A DNA stretch of 64,000 bases from Bacteroidales bacterium UBA1800 (GTDB lineage Bacteria > Bacteroidota > Bacteroidia > Bacteroidales > VadinHA17). The position numbers and the translations under genes were made by a program. This document shows positions 44,487-53,295 of the stretch, in pieces. The stretch is taken from assembly GCA_002319915.1 (NCBI GenBank), contig DCFQ01000021.1, forward strand, positions 98,811-162,810. Direction: 5' to 3'. Within the stretch, counting starts at the first letter, position 1, and each line of letters starts with the position of its first letter. A model generated the notes under the pieces. It saw nothing but the letters and a program-made list of their open reading frames with translations, was not told the DNA's origin and searched no databases.

Positions 44487-44924
44487 ATGAAAAAGTACCT
44501 GACGGGATTCATCTTTTTGATTCTGCTGCTGTCTGTTTGTTCCGGACAGACAGAACCTGATTCGCTTCTGAGGAGATGCATGAAAACAACAGGGCCGGCA
44601 TCAAAATACCTGAAAGATTACAAGATCCAGCTTGGTGACGGAGTCTTAGGCAGCGATTTCAGATACAGGGCAAACCTGTCACTCTGGAAAAATACACGGT
44701 ACCGGTTTACAATGTGCACTGCCGACGATTCGAGGGGCAGGCTCATCCTAAGCATCAGGGACGATCTCAACAGGCCGGTCCTTTCATCCTTTGAAAAGGG
44801 ATCTGAAACTGTTTATTCATATGTGGATTTTGTCTGCAATAAAAGCGGCATTTACAAGCTCTACTTCGACTTTACAGGGAACACGTCCGGTTCGGGCGTA
44901 AGCATCGTTTCGCTGGTGCAATAG
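44487..44924 (+). CDS. Small secreted protein of unknown function
   Basis: Protein of 145 aa with a signal peptide (KKYLTGFIFLILLLSVCSGQ). The mature part is a single predicted beta-sandwich: YKIQLGDGVLGSDFRYRANLSLWK, RYRFTMCTAD, GRLILSIRDD and GIYKLYFDFTG. It resembles small lectin-like or pre-peptidase C-like folds only in outline. It directly follows the lipoprotein and is probably secreted or held by it. Converges on a membrane-protein gene with 6 nt between them. Confidence 0.75.
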   Translation: MKKYLTGFIFLILLLSVCSGQTEPDSLLRRCMKTTGPASKYLKDYKIQLGDGVLGSDFRYRANLSLWKNTRYRFTMCTADDSRGRLILSIRDDLNRPVLSSFEKGSETVYSYVDFVCNKSGIYKLYFDFTGNTSGSGVSIVSLVQ

Positions 44925-44930
44925 ATTGAT

Positions 44931-45926
44931 TCAGATAAGATTAAGTATCTGCACCGCTGCCACCGCCGCAAAAAGGGAAACGAACAGGATCTCGGGGATC
45001 AGCTTCCTCCTTGCATGAATAAAATAATGTGACATTATATAGCTCGCCGGGATTGCAGCAATCCAGAACATTTCCGTGGATACCGACCTGGAGACAAAAT
45101 ACAGGGTCAATGCCAGCAGCAGCGTCCAGATCATGAGGCTGAGCGTTTTGCGCGATTTGATCTTCTTCCCGCCGGGGTATATTAACAGGTGAAGGAGGCT
45201 GACAAGCAATATAATTCCGGCAGTTATCAGGGCAATCAGCTCTGTTACGGAGAATTTGTGCGGGTCGGCTTCCCCGAAGAGGTTATAGTTTGCATCGGCT
45301 GCCAGTTTTCCAAAATCCTTCCCGGCAATATACAGAACGCCATACAACAGGAACAGAGGTGTGGCAACGCCCAGGACCGAGATCATGATCTCCCTGAAGC
45401 TGCCGGTTCTTAAAAGTGCTATTCCTATAATGAGGAGCAGCCCGAACCACAGGAAATTGAAATAGAACATTGACCCAATGCCGATCAGGAGGCCTGCATC
45501 AAAGAATGAATAGGCAACTCCCTGAACCTTATAGGAATCCATTATTCTTACCGACGCCACCAAAAGAAGTATGGCTGCCGGCAGCACCGGGTTCATGGTT
45601 TGCTGTGTCACAAAGATCCCGCTCAGCAGAATGAAGAATAAAGCCGGCAAAAAGGTCCGTTCGCCTAAAAACAGATCAGCCGTATTGAAATTCACGAGGA
45701 GGTATGAGAGCAAAAGTACCAGGATGAAACCCGCAAAAGCATAAACCAAGGGCCCGATGTGTGGCAGTCCTGTCAGAATCGAATATAGGGGCATCGGCCT
45801 TTCACTGAAGCCCTGCCCTGTGGGATCGGGCGGATGCAGGAATGATCCCGTCCAAACCAGGATCGAAATAATGATTATCATTATAACTATTTCCGGTCCG
45901 GTCCGCCTGAATCTCTTTAGGAACAT
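44931..45926 (-). CDS. DUF6427 family multi-pass membrane protein
   Basis: Membrane protein of 331 aa with about nine hydrophobic segments, beginning MFLKRFRRTGPEIV and LHPPDPTGQ. This pattern is typical of the DUF6427 family of Bacteroidota. No catalytic motif is apparent. It starts 3 nt after the purD stop, so it is in an operon with purD. The link to purine synthesis may be by position only. Confidence 0.8.
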   Translation of the reverse strand: MFLKRFRRTGPEIVIMIIIISILVWTGSFLHPPDPTGQGFSERPMPLYSILTGLPHIGPLVYAFAGFILVLLLSYLLVNFNTADLFLGERTFLPALFFILLSGIFVTQQTMNPVLPAAILLLVASVRIMDSYKVQGVAYSFFDAGLLIGIGSMFYFNFLWFGLLLIIGIALLRTGSFREIMISVLGVATPLFLLYGVLYIAGKDFGKLAADANYNLFGEADPHKFSVTELIALITAGIILLVSLLHLLIYPGGKKIKSRKTLSLMIWTLLLALTLYFVSRSVSTEMFWIAAIPASYIMSHYFIHARRKLIPEILFVSLFAAVAAVQILNLI

Positions 45927-45929
45927 CTT

Positions 45930-47201
45930 TTACTGGAGGTCAAATCCGATATCGGTGCGGTAATAAATATCCTTGAATGTTATTGCCCTTGCATTGCTGT
46001 AAGCCCCGTCCAGAGCCTCCTTCAGGCTCCTGCCATGATGGCTTACTGCCAGGACCCGGCCGCCTGAAGTAACAACCTTTCCGTCTGATAGCTTTGTTCC
46101 GGCATGAAAGACCAGAGCCTCTTTCACACTGTCAAGCCCCGAAATTTCGTGGCCTTTGGCATAGCTGCCCGGGTAACCGCCTGATACAAGCATCACTGTG
46201 GCAACGTATTGATCATCGATCTCAAGGGTCTTTTCCGCCAGAGTGCCGGTGGCCACTCCTTCCATGAGGTCGAACAGGTCAGATCTTATCCTGGGGATGA
46301 TGACTTCGGATTCCGGGTCGCCAAGCCTTGCATTGTATTCAATGACATATGGGTCGCCTGAAACATTCATAAGCCCGAAAAAGATGAAGCCCTTATATTC
46401 AATCCCTTCCTCAGCAAGTCCTGACAGGGTGGGTTCGATGATCCTTGTCCGGACCTTCTCCATGAATCCCTTGCTGGCGAAAGGAACCGGCGACACCGCT
46501 CCCATTCCTCCCGTATTTAGCCCCGTATCCCCTTCCCCGATCCTTTTGTAGTCTTTAGCGGATGGCAGCAATTTATATGATCTCCCGTCGGTGATAATGA
46601 ATGCAGATAGTTCTATCCCTTTCAGGAATTGCTCGATCACAACCTTCCCGCCGGCTTCCCCGAATTTCCCCGAACCAATTTCTTTAAGCTCCTTTTCAGC
46701 TTCCTCAAGGCTGCTGGTTATGGCCACCCCTTTCCCAGCTGCAAGCCCATCGGCTTTTATCACAAACGGGGGTTCGAGGGTCTGCAGGAATTTTGTAGCT
46801 TCCCTTATAGCATCCCTCGAAAAGCTCCTGTATGCCGCTGTCGGGATCGAGTGGCGGACCAGGAACGATTTTGCAAAGTCCTTGCTCCCTTCGAGCATTG
46901 CGGCTTTCCCTGAAGGGCCTATCAAAGGGATATTCCTCAGATAGCTGTCATTCAGGAAGAAATCATGGATACCTGCTACAAGCGGTGCCTCGGGTCCGAC
47001 GATAACCATGTTTATGGCATTTTCACTTACCGCTTTCCTTACTTCCGCGAAGTTCTCAGGGTCAATCTGCAGGTTGACGCCCGACAAAGCGGTTCCTGCA
47101 TTTCCGGGGGCGGCAAAGATCTTATTGACCCTGCTGCTCTGCACAAGCTTCCAGGCCAGGGCGTGTTCCCTTCCGCCTGATCCAAGTATCAGAATATTCA
47201 T
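45930..47201 (-). CDS. purD: Phosphoribosylamine--glycine ligase
   Basis: ATP-grasp enzyme of purine biosynthesis that joins phosphoribosylamine and glycine to GAR. The opening MNILILGSGGREHALAWKL and the segments GPEAPLVAGI, KADGLAAGKGV, NTGGMGAVSP and YNARLGDPE are diagnostic. Length (423 aa) is normal. It is upstream of the DUF6427 gene in a leftward pair. Confidence 0.96.
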   Translation of the reverse strand: MNILILGSGGREHALAWKLVQSSRVNKIFAAPGNAGTALSGVNLQIDPENFAEVRKAVSENAINMVIVGPEAPLVAGIHDFFLNDSYLRNIPLIGPSGKAAMLEGSKDFAKSFLVRHSIPTAAYRSFSRDAIREATKFLQTLEPPFVIKADGLAAGKGVAITSSLEEAEKELKEIGSGKFGEAGGKVVIEQFLKGIELSAFIITDGRSYKLLPSAKDYKRIGEGDTGLNTGGMGAVSPVPFASKGFMEKVRTRIIEPTLSGLAEEGIEYKGFIFFGLMNVSGDPYVIEYNARLGDPESEVIIPRIRSDLFDLMEGVATGTLAEKTLEIDDQYVATVMLVSGGYPGSYAKGHEISGLDSVKEALVFHAGTKLSDGKVVTSGGRVLAVSHHGRSLKEALDGAYSNARAITFKDIYYRTDIGFDLQ

Positions 47202-47239
47202 CTGGAAAGAATTATCAAAATCAAAAGTAATATTTCGGA

Positions 47240-47271
47240 CGGATAAATAAAATCCCGGCCAGGCCCGGGAT
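47240..47271 (-). terminator. Intrinsic terminator of the membrane LytTR gene
   Basis: ATCCCGG (47252-47258) pairs with CCGGGAT (47265-47271) around a 6-nt loop. Read leftwards it is followed by TTTATTTATCC. The stem begins at the stop codon itself. Confidence 0.6.
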
Positions 47272-48137
47272 CATCCACCGTCGGTCATACGGCTGTACCT
47301 CGAAAAGGTTTGCATCACATTGTCCACATAGGTTTTCGATACCGGGATATCGATCACCGCCGGATTGTCCATTTCCAGCTTCAACCCCTCCTTATCCTTC
47401 CTTATGACCTTCACTTTTTCGAAATTGACTATGAACGACCTGTGACAACGTATAATTTCGGTTCCCGCAAAAATTTCCTCCATTTTCTTAAGCGTGTCGC
47501 GAAGAAGGTACTTTGAGATCTTACCCTTGTTCATGTAGCAGATGCTGACATAGTTTTCCGCCGATTCAATATAGTAAAGGCTCTCGTTCTTGATCGAGAA
47601 CTTAAGGACACCCTTTTCATCATAGAAAGGGATCATATCCCTAAGGTTACCCGGGGGTAGCTGCACATCCTCGAGTTTTTCGATCTGCTCCTTCTTGTCG
47701 CGCCATGAAAAATAGAGCCACAGCACCGAGTATGGCAGCAGAAGGACAAGGGCAGTATTACGGGCTGACAGCTTGACCAGGTCAGTAAAGATCCTTATAT
47801 CCCTGAGAACGAATTTTTCGAAAAGTGCATAGAAGAGCGCCATCATCATGATTTCCCCGGCTATCCAGACAAGGTACTCCAGGAGCTTGATTATGTGTCT
47901 CTTGCCGGTATAATACATTATGATCCTGCTGATCACGACCACAAGCACGCCGGTTAGTATGACGAGGCTGGAATAGGTCAGGAACTCAAGCCTGGTAAGA
48001 TTGAACCAGCGGTCGGCCCCGAACGGGGAATAAATATTTATGAATACAAGGGCAAAAAGCGATGTAAAAAGTATCAGCCTGATTATGTTCCCTTTCTCGT
48101 TAAGATAAGGGGGAATAGGTTTTTGCAGGTCAACCAT
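47271..48137 (-). CDS. Membrane-anchored LytTR transcription regulator
   Basis: Protein of 288 aa. Four hydrophobic segments occupy residues 18-150 (LILFTSLFALVFINIY and similar), followed by a LytTR DNA-binding domain (residues 185-280: YYIESAENYVSICYMN, EIIRCHRSFIVNFEKV). It has no REC domain and no kinase motif, so it may sense a signal within the membrane and regulate directly. It is a single gene with a strong terminator. Its target genes are unknown. Confidence 0.85.
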   Translation of the reverse strand: MVDLQKPIPPYLNEKGNIIRLILFTSLFALVFINIYSPFGADRWFNLTRLEFLTYSSLVILTGVLVVVISRIIMYYTGKRHIIKLLEYLVWIAGEIMMMALFYALFEKFVLRDIRIFTDLVKLSARNTALVLLLPYSVLWLYFSWRDKKEQIEKLEDVQLPPGNLRDMIPFYDEKGVLKFSIKNESLYYIESAENYVSICYMNKGKISKYLLRDTLKKMEEIFAGTEIIRCHRSFIVNFEKVKVIRKDKEGLKLEMDNPAVIDIPVSKTYVDNVMQTFSRYSRMTDGG

Positions 48138-48294
48138 TCAGCAATCAATAATTAAGTACAAATTTAGTTTTTTTCGGGTTTTAGGCACCGCGGGGGACAA
48201 ACAGGATTAAAAACCATGGTAGATTTTCATCCCATATACTTCAATTATGTCACGGATTTTGATTTTTTATCCCATCATAAGGTCATCCGGCACA

Positions 48295-48302
48295 TATTTT
48301 TG
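48295..48302 (+). promoter_or_regulatory. -7 element of the DUF6051 gene promoter
   Basis: A perfect TATTTTTG lies 29 nt before the ATG at 48332. No well-placed TTTG at -33 was found; the nearest T-rich stretch is about 25 nt upstream. Confidence 0.4.
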
Positions 48303-48331
48303 AACCGCATCTTAAACACTCCTTCCTTTGT

Positions 48332-49489
48332 ATGGCAAAAAGGAGCCTCTTTATGAATTCAAGTGAGTATACAAAGGTTTATGCCGAGCTGAAATCATTG
48401 TTTGACCAGGATCTTTCCAAGATAATTATCCCCGGATCGGAGATCAGGATTGTCAATTGTCCGTTCAGTTCAGTGATCGATGACCGTTTTGTCAGGCATG
48501 ATGACCTTGGAGTGAGGGAAAACATGACATTCTCGTACCCGGTATTCGTTCCGGAAGACATCAATTCAGGCAAGACGATCCTGCTTCTTCATGGTCTGAA
48601 CGAAAGAAGCTGGGCAAAATATCTTACCTGGGCATTCAAGTTGTGTCACGACACAGGAAGCTATGTTGTCCTGTTCCCTATCTCGTTCCACATCAACCGG
48701 GCTCCCTCGGCCTGGGTCGATCCGCGCGTTATGCTCGAGCCTGTCAGGGAGAGGAAAGACAGGTACGGTGAAATTGAAATGTCGAGCTTCGTCAATATTG
48801 CGCTCAGCAACAGGCTCACCGATGATCCCATGCGTTTTTTCCGGTCAGGATACCAGACTGCCATTGATATTGCCAAGCTGATGGAGCAGATCAGATCAGG
48901 AGAACAGGGCCTGATCCCCGCCGGAAACAGGGTGAACATCTTTGCCTATTCGATCGGGGCTTTTCTTGCCCAGATACTGATGATGGGCAATCCTGACGGC
49001 CTGTTCTCGGAATCGAAGCTCTTCATGTTTTGCGGAGGGTCGGTGTTCAGCAGCATGCATGGCACGTCGAAGCTTATTATGGACAGCGAAGCATACGAAA
49101 GGATCTACAATTTTTATCTCAATGACTTTGAAAAGACGATCGACAGGAAGAACCCTGTTTCGGATTTTCTCAGGAGTTCCCAGCTGGGCATTGCATTCAG
49201 GTCGATGATCGATCTCAGCAGGTTCAGGGCTTTCAGGGAAAATATCCTTGGCAAGCTGCGCGACCAGATAAGGTCCATTGCCCTTCTGAAGGACAGCGTG
49301 ATCCCGGCTGCCGGGATCCTCGGGACCATGGCCGGCCGGCCGTGCCACAGGGAGCAGGTCAGGATCTGGGACTTCCCGTACGAGTATTCCCATGAGAACC
49401 CGTTCCCGGTCTCGCCCCGCATTTCATTCCGTGAGGTTGATTCATGCTTCGACAGGGTGATCTCGGAAGCATCCTTGTTCCTTGCCTGA
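48332..49489 (+). CDS. DUF6051 family alpha/beta-hydrolase-like protein
   Basis: Cytosolic-type protein of 385 aa with no signal peptide. Features: TILLLHGLNERSW (oxyanion-type loop), AYSIGAFLAQ (a G-type nucleophile elbow reading AYSIG near residue 210), and a late acidic/His region. This matches the DUF6051 family found in Bacteroidota, with unknown substrate. A second ATG at 48353 (MNSSEY) is an alternative start. It converges with zero gap on the deacetylase gene, the stops sharing TGATCA. Confidence 0.75.
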   Translation: MAKRSLFMNSSEYTKVYAELKSLFDQDLSKIIIPGSEIRIVNCPFSSVIDDRFVRHDDLGVRENMTFSYPVFVPEDINSGKTILLLHGLNERSWAKYLTWAFKLCHDTGSYVVLFPISFHINRAPSAWVDPRVMLEPVRERKDRYGEIEMSSFVNIALSNRLTDDPMRFFRSGYQTAIDIAKLMEQIRSGEQGLIPAGNRVNIFAYSIGAFLAQILMMGNPDGLFSESKLFMFCGGSVFSSMHGTSKLIMDSEAYERIYNFYLNDFEKTIDRKNPVSDFLRSSQLGIAFRSMIDLSRFRAFRENILGKLRDQIRSIALLKDSVIPAAGILGTMAGRPCHREQVRIWDFPYEYSHENPFPVSPRISFREVDSCFDRVISEASLFLA

Positions 49490-50095
49490 TCAGATATCTG
49501 TCGTGAACGAATATCCCTCTTCCCGGGCGAATATCAAAAAGCTTTCAATAAACCAAAGCACCGACGACCGCCCCGAATCGTGGAGAACAATTACCGACCC
49601 CGGCCTGATCTTTTTTTTCAGGATACTAAGGCAATCCCCCCCGGTAAGGTTATTGTCGAAATCGTATGGCATGACATCCCAGAGGAATAGGCGGAATCTC
49701 CTTTTAAGCTCCCTGTATTGTTCGATTTTCATTGTTCCGTAAGGCGGCCTGAAGAACTCATCTGAAGTTAATGATGCGGCCTTTCCTGCATTGGCGGAAT
49801 ATTGTGCAGCCGGAGTGCGGCAGCCGTTCAAATGATCGTAACCATGATTCCCGATAACGTGCCCTTTTGATCTGAGGAACTCAACCAACTCCGGAAACTC
49901 TTCCGCTTTCCTTCCTGAACAGAAGAATATGGCTTTTATTCCATGCCTTTCCAGGATCCGGGCAAGCTTTACCGTCGAGTCCGGATCGGGTCCGTCGTCA
50001 AATGTCAGGACAAGACTCTTCCCTTCAGTCCTGACCCTGAACAGGGCATCAGGGTAAAGCAGCCGCAAGATCAACGGAGGCCTGAAAAAGCGCAT
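49490..50095 (-). CDS. Polysaccharide deacetylase family protein
   Basis: NodB-homology enzyme of 201 aa. Motif 1 is LTFDDGPDP and the metal-binding His pair is in GNHGYDHL (HxxxH-type). A later PPYGT motif is FRPPYGT. Such enzymes remove acetyl groups from chitin-like or peptidoglycan sugars. There is no clear signal peptide, only an N-terminal hydrophobic stretch (PPLILRLLYPDALFRV). It starts 6 nt after the stop of the DUF2723 gene, so the pair is one operon. Confidence 0.88.
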   Translation of the reverse strand: MRFFRPPLILRLLYPDALFRVRTEGKSLVLTFDDGPDPDSTVKLARILERHGIKAIFFCSGRKAEEFPELVEFLRSKGHVIGNHGYDHLNGCRTPAAQYSANAGKAASLTSDEFFRPPYGTMKIEQYRELKRRFRLFLWDVMPYDFDNNLTGGDCLSILKKKIRPGSVIVLHDSGRSSVLWFIESFLIFAREEGYSFTTDI

Positions 50096-50101
50096 ATGCC
50101 C

Positions 50102-53100
50102 TCATTTATTTGAAAAGAGCAGGCTGTAATACTTGTTTACTTCGGGCCTTACCGTTTTTTCGAGGTTGGCAAGCTTGAGATTCACCGACATATTGGCAAT
50201 ATCGAGCAGGCACTGCATGTTTATCCCTATCGGATAATCCATTCCAAACCGCCTGCCCGGGCTCATTTTCACGGCATAATCGAGATACTGCTTCGAGTAT
50301 TTCATAACGTCGTTTATCAGGCTGTCTGCCTCAGCGGTTACCCCGGCCCTGTAAAGCACTTCCGCAAGTCCGACGGTAAAATAATCATTTGGGATCTTTG
50401 ATGCAGGGACTATTTCAAGGCCGCGACGAACCGCTGCAAGCGCCTTTGTTGTATCCCCTGACGCCAGCAGCGCCTTGCCAAGGTTACCGAATATTCTCCT
50501 GTAGTTGCTGAACATCCTCTTGTTATTCTCATCGAGGTAAACTTTAGGATCGGCGGCATTCCCCCAGGTATACTTGTTCATCATATTGTCGTACATCACC
50601 TGGGGATCGATCATCCCGTATTCACCTTCCTCCGGTTTATCAGTCCGTATCGGTTCTATCCGGTAAGCCATTCCTTCCTGGACGAAGTAATTCTCCAGCC
50701 CCTTGTACTGGCTGGAAGGCACGGTGGTCGAAATATAAACCGGCCTGTTCCAGTTATTCGTCGAAAGAAGGTCCATCATGGCCAGGTCCCCCTTCATCGC
50801 ATCACCCTCGGTATAAGTCCAGATGATAGGGGATAATATCCTGTCCCTGAAATAGGGCTTCACAGTTCCGTTGGCCAGTACCTTCTCGGTGTCCACATCA
50901 ATGATGAATTTATTGGCCGGTAGATAATTGAGGTAATCTCCCCTTCCGCTCATATCGATCTTGAACTTGTTGTCGTCCTGTGCGGCAAACTTTACGATTT
51001 CGCCAAGCTCCACAGGCTTTTCAACCCTGTCGTTGACAGGCATCTGTTCCCTCGTGCCTTCCATGTATTTTACCGATGGAAGGCTTAACGGCATAGGATC
51101 AGATTTGTACGCTTTCTGACGCATCATATCGATATACCATCCTGCCTGGAAATAACTCAGGTTGGCTACCCTCACGTCAGTCCTGATTGCTTCAACATCC
51201 TGGACGTACCATACAGGGAAGGAATCGTTGTCGCCATAGGTAAAAAGGATGGCGTCGGGGGCACATGTCCTGACATAGTTCGCACCTATATCCCTTGCAG
51301 TATACCTCCCTGACCTGTCATGATCGTCCCAGTTCTGGGAACCCATGCGCACTGGAACAGCAAGCAGCAGAACCAGAAACACCAGCGGCAATGCCACCTT
51401 CCTTGAGAGCAGCTTCCTTGCGTACTCATATACAAACATGAATCCCATCCCGATCCATATCGTAAACGCATAAAACGATCCGGCATAGGCGTAATCACGT
51501 TCCCTCGGCTGGTTAGGATGCTGGTTAAGGTAAACAATGATCGCCAGCCCGGTCATTATGAAAAACGCAACCACAAGCCATAACCCATTCCTGTCCTTGC
51601 GTTTATGCCAGAATATCCCCGCAATCCCGAGCAGGAGAGGCAGGAAGAAGTAGGTATTCCTTCCCCAGTTGTCCTTAAGGTCGGAAGGAAGGTTATCCTG
51701 GTTCCCCAGCCTGGCTGCATCAATGAATTTGATACCGCTGATCCAGTTACCGTAGACCGGATTCCCGTCACCCTGGAGATCATTCTGCCGGCCCGCGAAA
51801 TTCCACATGAAGTACCTGAGGTACATATAGCCTATCTGGTACCTGAAAAAATACCGCAGGTTTTCGATAAATGTAGGGCAGACAACAACCTGTTTGTCAG
51901 AGCTTTCTCCCACAGTATATCTGCGTCCCGTAACCTTGCCCCAGTATTCATATGATTTTTTATAATCCTGATCAGAGTCGTACATTCTGGGGAAAAGAGT
52001 CTCGAATTGCTTACTGTAGACATATTCGGGCCTGTAATACGGTTCATATTTGCCTTTGATCTTGTTGTAACCGGCAATCTGCCTTTTTACATCAATCACC
52101 GGGGCTGAATAGTAATTACCGTAGAACTTCGGTGAGCTCCCGTATTGCTCCATGTTGATGTAGTATGCCAGTGAGAAAATATCCGATGGGTTGTTCTGGT
52201 TCATTGGCGGCCTTGCATTTGACCTGATCACTATCATCGCATATGAGGAGTACCCGATCATGATCACGGTAACAGCAGTCACGATATAGTTAAGAATGAC
52301 CTTTTCATGCTTAATGGAGTACCTGATGCCGTAAACCAGAAGAGCGGTCAGTGCGGCAAGGAAAAGGAGAAGGCCGCTGTTATAAGGAAGACCAAAAACA
52401 TTGACGAGCAAAAGCTCGAACCAGCCAGCCACCTTCGGCACCCCCGGCATAAGGATGAAAACCATTGCCCAGAGAATCACGATGGCCAGGATGATTGTTT
52501 TAATGAAACCTCTTGTGGTAAAGGGGAACTTCCTGAAATAGAATACCAGCACAAGAACAGGGATTATCAGGAGGTTCAGCCTGTGAACCCCCAGCCCGAG
52601 GCCCATCACATATGCGATCAGGATAATCCACCTGCCGGAATAAGGTTTATCGGCTTCATCCTCCCATTTGAGCATCGCCCAGAACACGAACCCGGTAATA
52701 AGTGATGAAAGTGCATAAAGCTCGCCTTCAACCGCTGAGAACCAGAATGTGTCGGAGAATGTATAGGCCAGTGAACCGATGATCCCGCTTGCAAGGATGG
52801 CCGGAATATTCCTTGTCTCTTCATCGCTGCCTGAAACGAACGCTTTTCTTGTCAGGTGAGTGATCGTCCAGAACAGGAACAGGATCGCAAACCCGCTGCA
52901 CAATGCCGAAAGAATGTTCATCATCATTGCAACATGGGCGGTATTGCCTCCCGCAAAGAGGGTTGCTATCCTGCCCATCATCAGGAAAAGGGGTGCTCCC
53001 GGGGGATGACCTACCTGGAGCCTGAATGCGGAAAGGATGAACTCCCCGCAGTCCCAGAAGCTTACGGTCGGTTCGATGGTAAGAATGTATACTATTGATG

Positions 53101-53176
53101 AAATGATGAATATTATCCAACCGGTAATCATGTTCAGACGCCGGTAATTACCCCAGATTGAATTCATGGCTGCCAT
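50102..53176 (-). CDS. DUF2723 family membrane protein (TMEM260-like protein O-mannosyltransferase fold)
   Basis: Large membrane protein, about 1024 aa from the ATG at 53176 (alternative 53167; an upstream TTG at 53230 is disfavoured). The N-terminus has about a dozen hydrophobic segments and the diagnostic TVSFWDCGEFILSAFRLQVGHPPGAPLFL. The soluble C-terminal part includes DDHDRSGRY, LFTYGDNDSFPVWY and TPR-like helices (AAVRRGLEIVPAS). Animal TMEM260 O-mannosylates extracellular proteins; the bacterial role is inferred. It is linked to a deacetylase gene downstream. Confidence 0.85.
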   Translation of the reverse strand: MAAMNSIWGNYRRLNMITGWIIFIISSIVYILTIEPTVSFWDCGEFILSAFRLQVGHPPGAPLFLMMGRIATLFAGGNTAHVAMMMNILSALCSGFAILFLFWTITHLTRKAFVSGSDEETRNIPAILASGIIGSLAYTFSDTFWFSAVEGELYALSSLITGFVFWAMLKWEDEADKPYSGRWIILIAYVMGLGLGVHRLNLLIIPVLVLVFYFRKFPFTTRGFIKTIILAIVILWAMVFILMPGVPKVAGWFELLLVNVFGLPYNSGLLLFLAALTALLVYGIRYSIKHEKVILNYIVTAVTVIMIGYSSYAMIVIRSNARPPMNQNNPSDIFSLAYYINMEQYGSSPKFYGNYYSAPVIDVKRQIAGYNKIKGKYEPYYRPEYVYSKQFETLFPRMYDSDQDYKKSYEYWGKVTGRRYTVGESSDKQVVVCPTFIENLRYFFRYQIGYMYLRYFMWNFAGRQNDLQGDGNPVYGNWISGIKFIDAARLGNQDNLPSDLKDNWGRNTYFFLPLLLGIAGIFWHKRKDRNGLWLVVAFFIMTGLAIIVYLNQHPNQPRERDYAYAGSFYAFTIWIGMGFMFVYEYARKLLSRKVALPLVFLVLLLAVPVRMGSQNWDDHDRSGRYTARDIGANYVRTCAPDAILFTYGDNDSFPVWYVQDVEAIRTDVRVANLSYFQAGWYIDMMRQKAYKSDPMPLSLPSVKYMEGTREQMPVNDRVEKPVELGEIVKFAAQDDNKFKIDMSGRGDYLNYLPANKFIIDVDTEKVLANGTVKPYFRDRILSPIIWTYTEGDAMKGDLAMMDLLSTNNWNRPVYISTTVPSSQYKGLENYFVQEGMAYRIEPIRTDKPEEGEYGMIDPQVMYDNMMNKYTWGNAADPKVYLDENNKRMFSNYRRIFGNLGKALLASGDTTKALAAVRRGLEIVPASKIPNDYFTVGLAEVLYRAGVTAEADSLINDVMKYSKQYLDYAVKMSPGRRFGMDYPIGINMQCLLDIANMSVNLKLANLEKTVRPEVNKYYSLLFSNK

Positions 53177-53269
53177 TAGATTATTGTCGAAGCAACAAAG
53201 AACGGAAAAAATATTATTTATGCATACCAACCTCAGACTAAAGTTCAGTCAAACTGAATCTTATTTTGT

Positions 53270-53277
53270 TAATTTTG
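53270..53277 (+). promoter_or_regulatory. -7 element of the barrel-like protein gene
   Basis: A perfect TAATTTTG lies 19 nt before the ATG at 53296, in the short divergent region with the DUF2723 gene. The -33 position is not a clear match. Confidence 0.4.
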
Positions 53278-53295
53278 TCTTAAAGAGATGATTGA

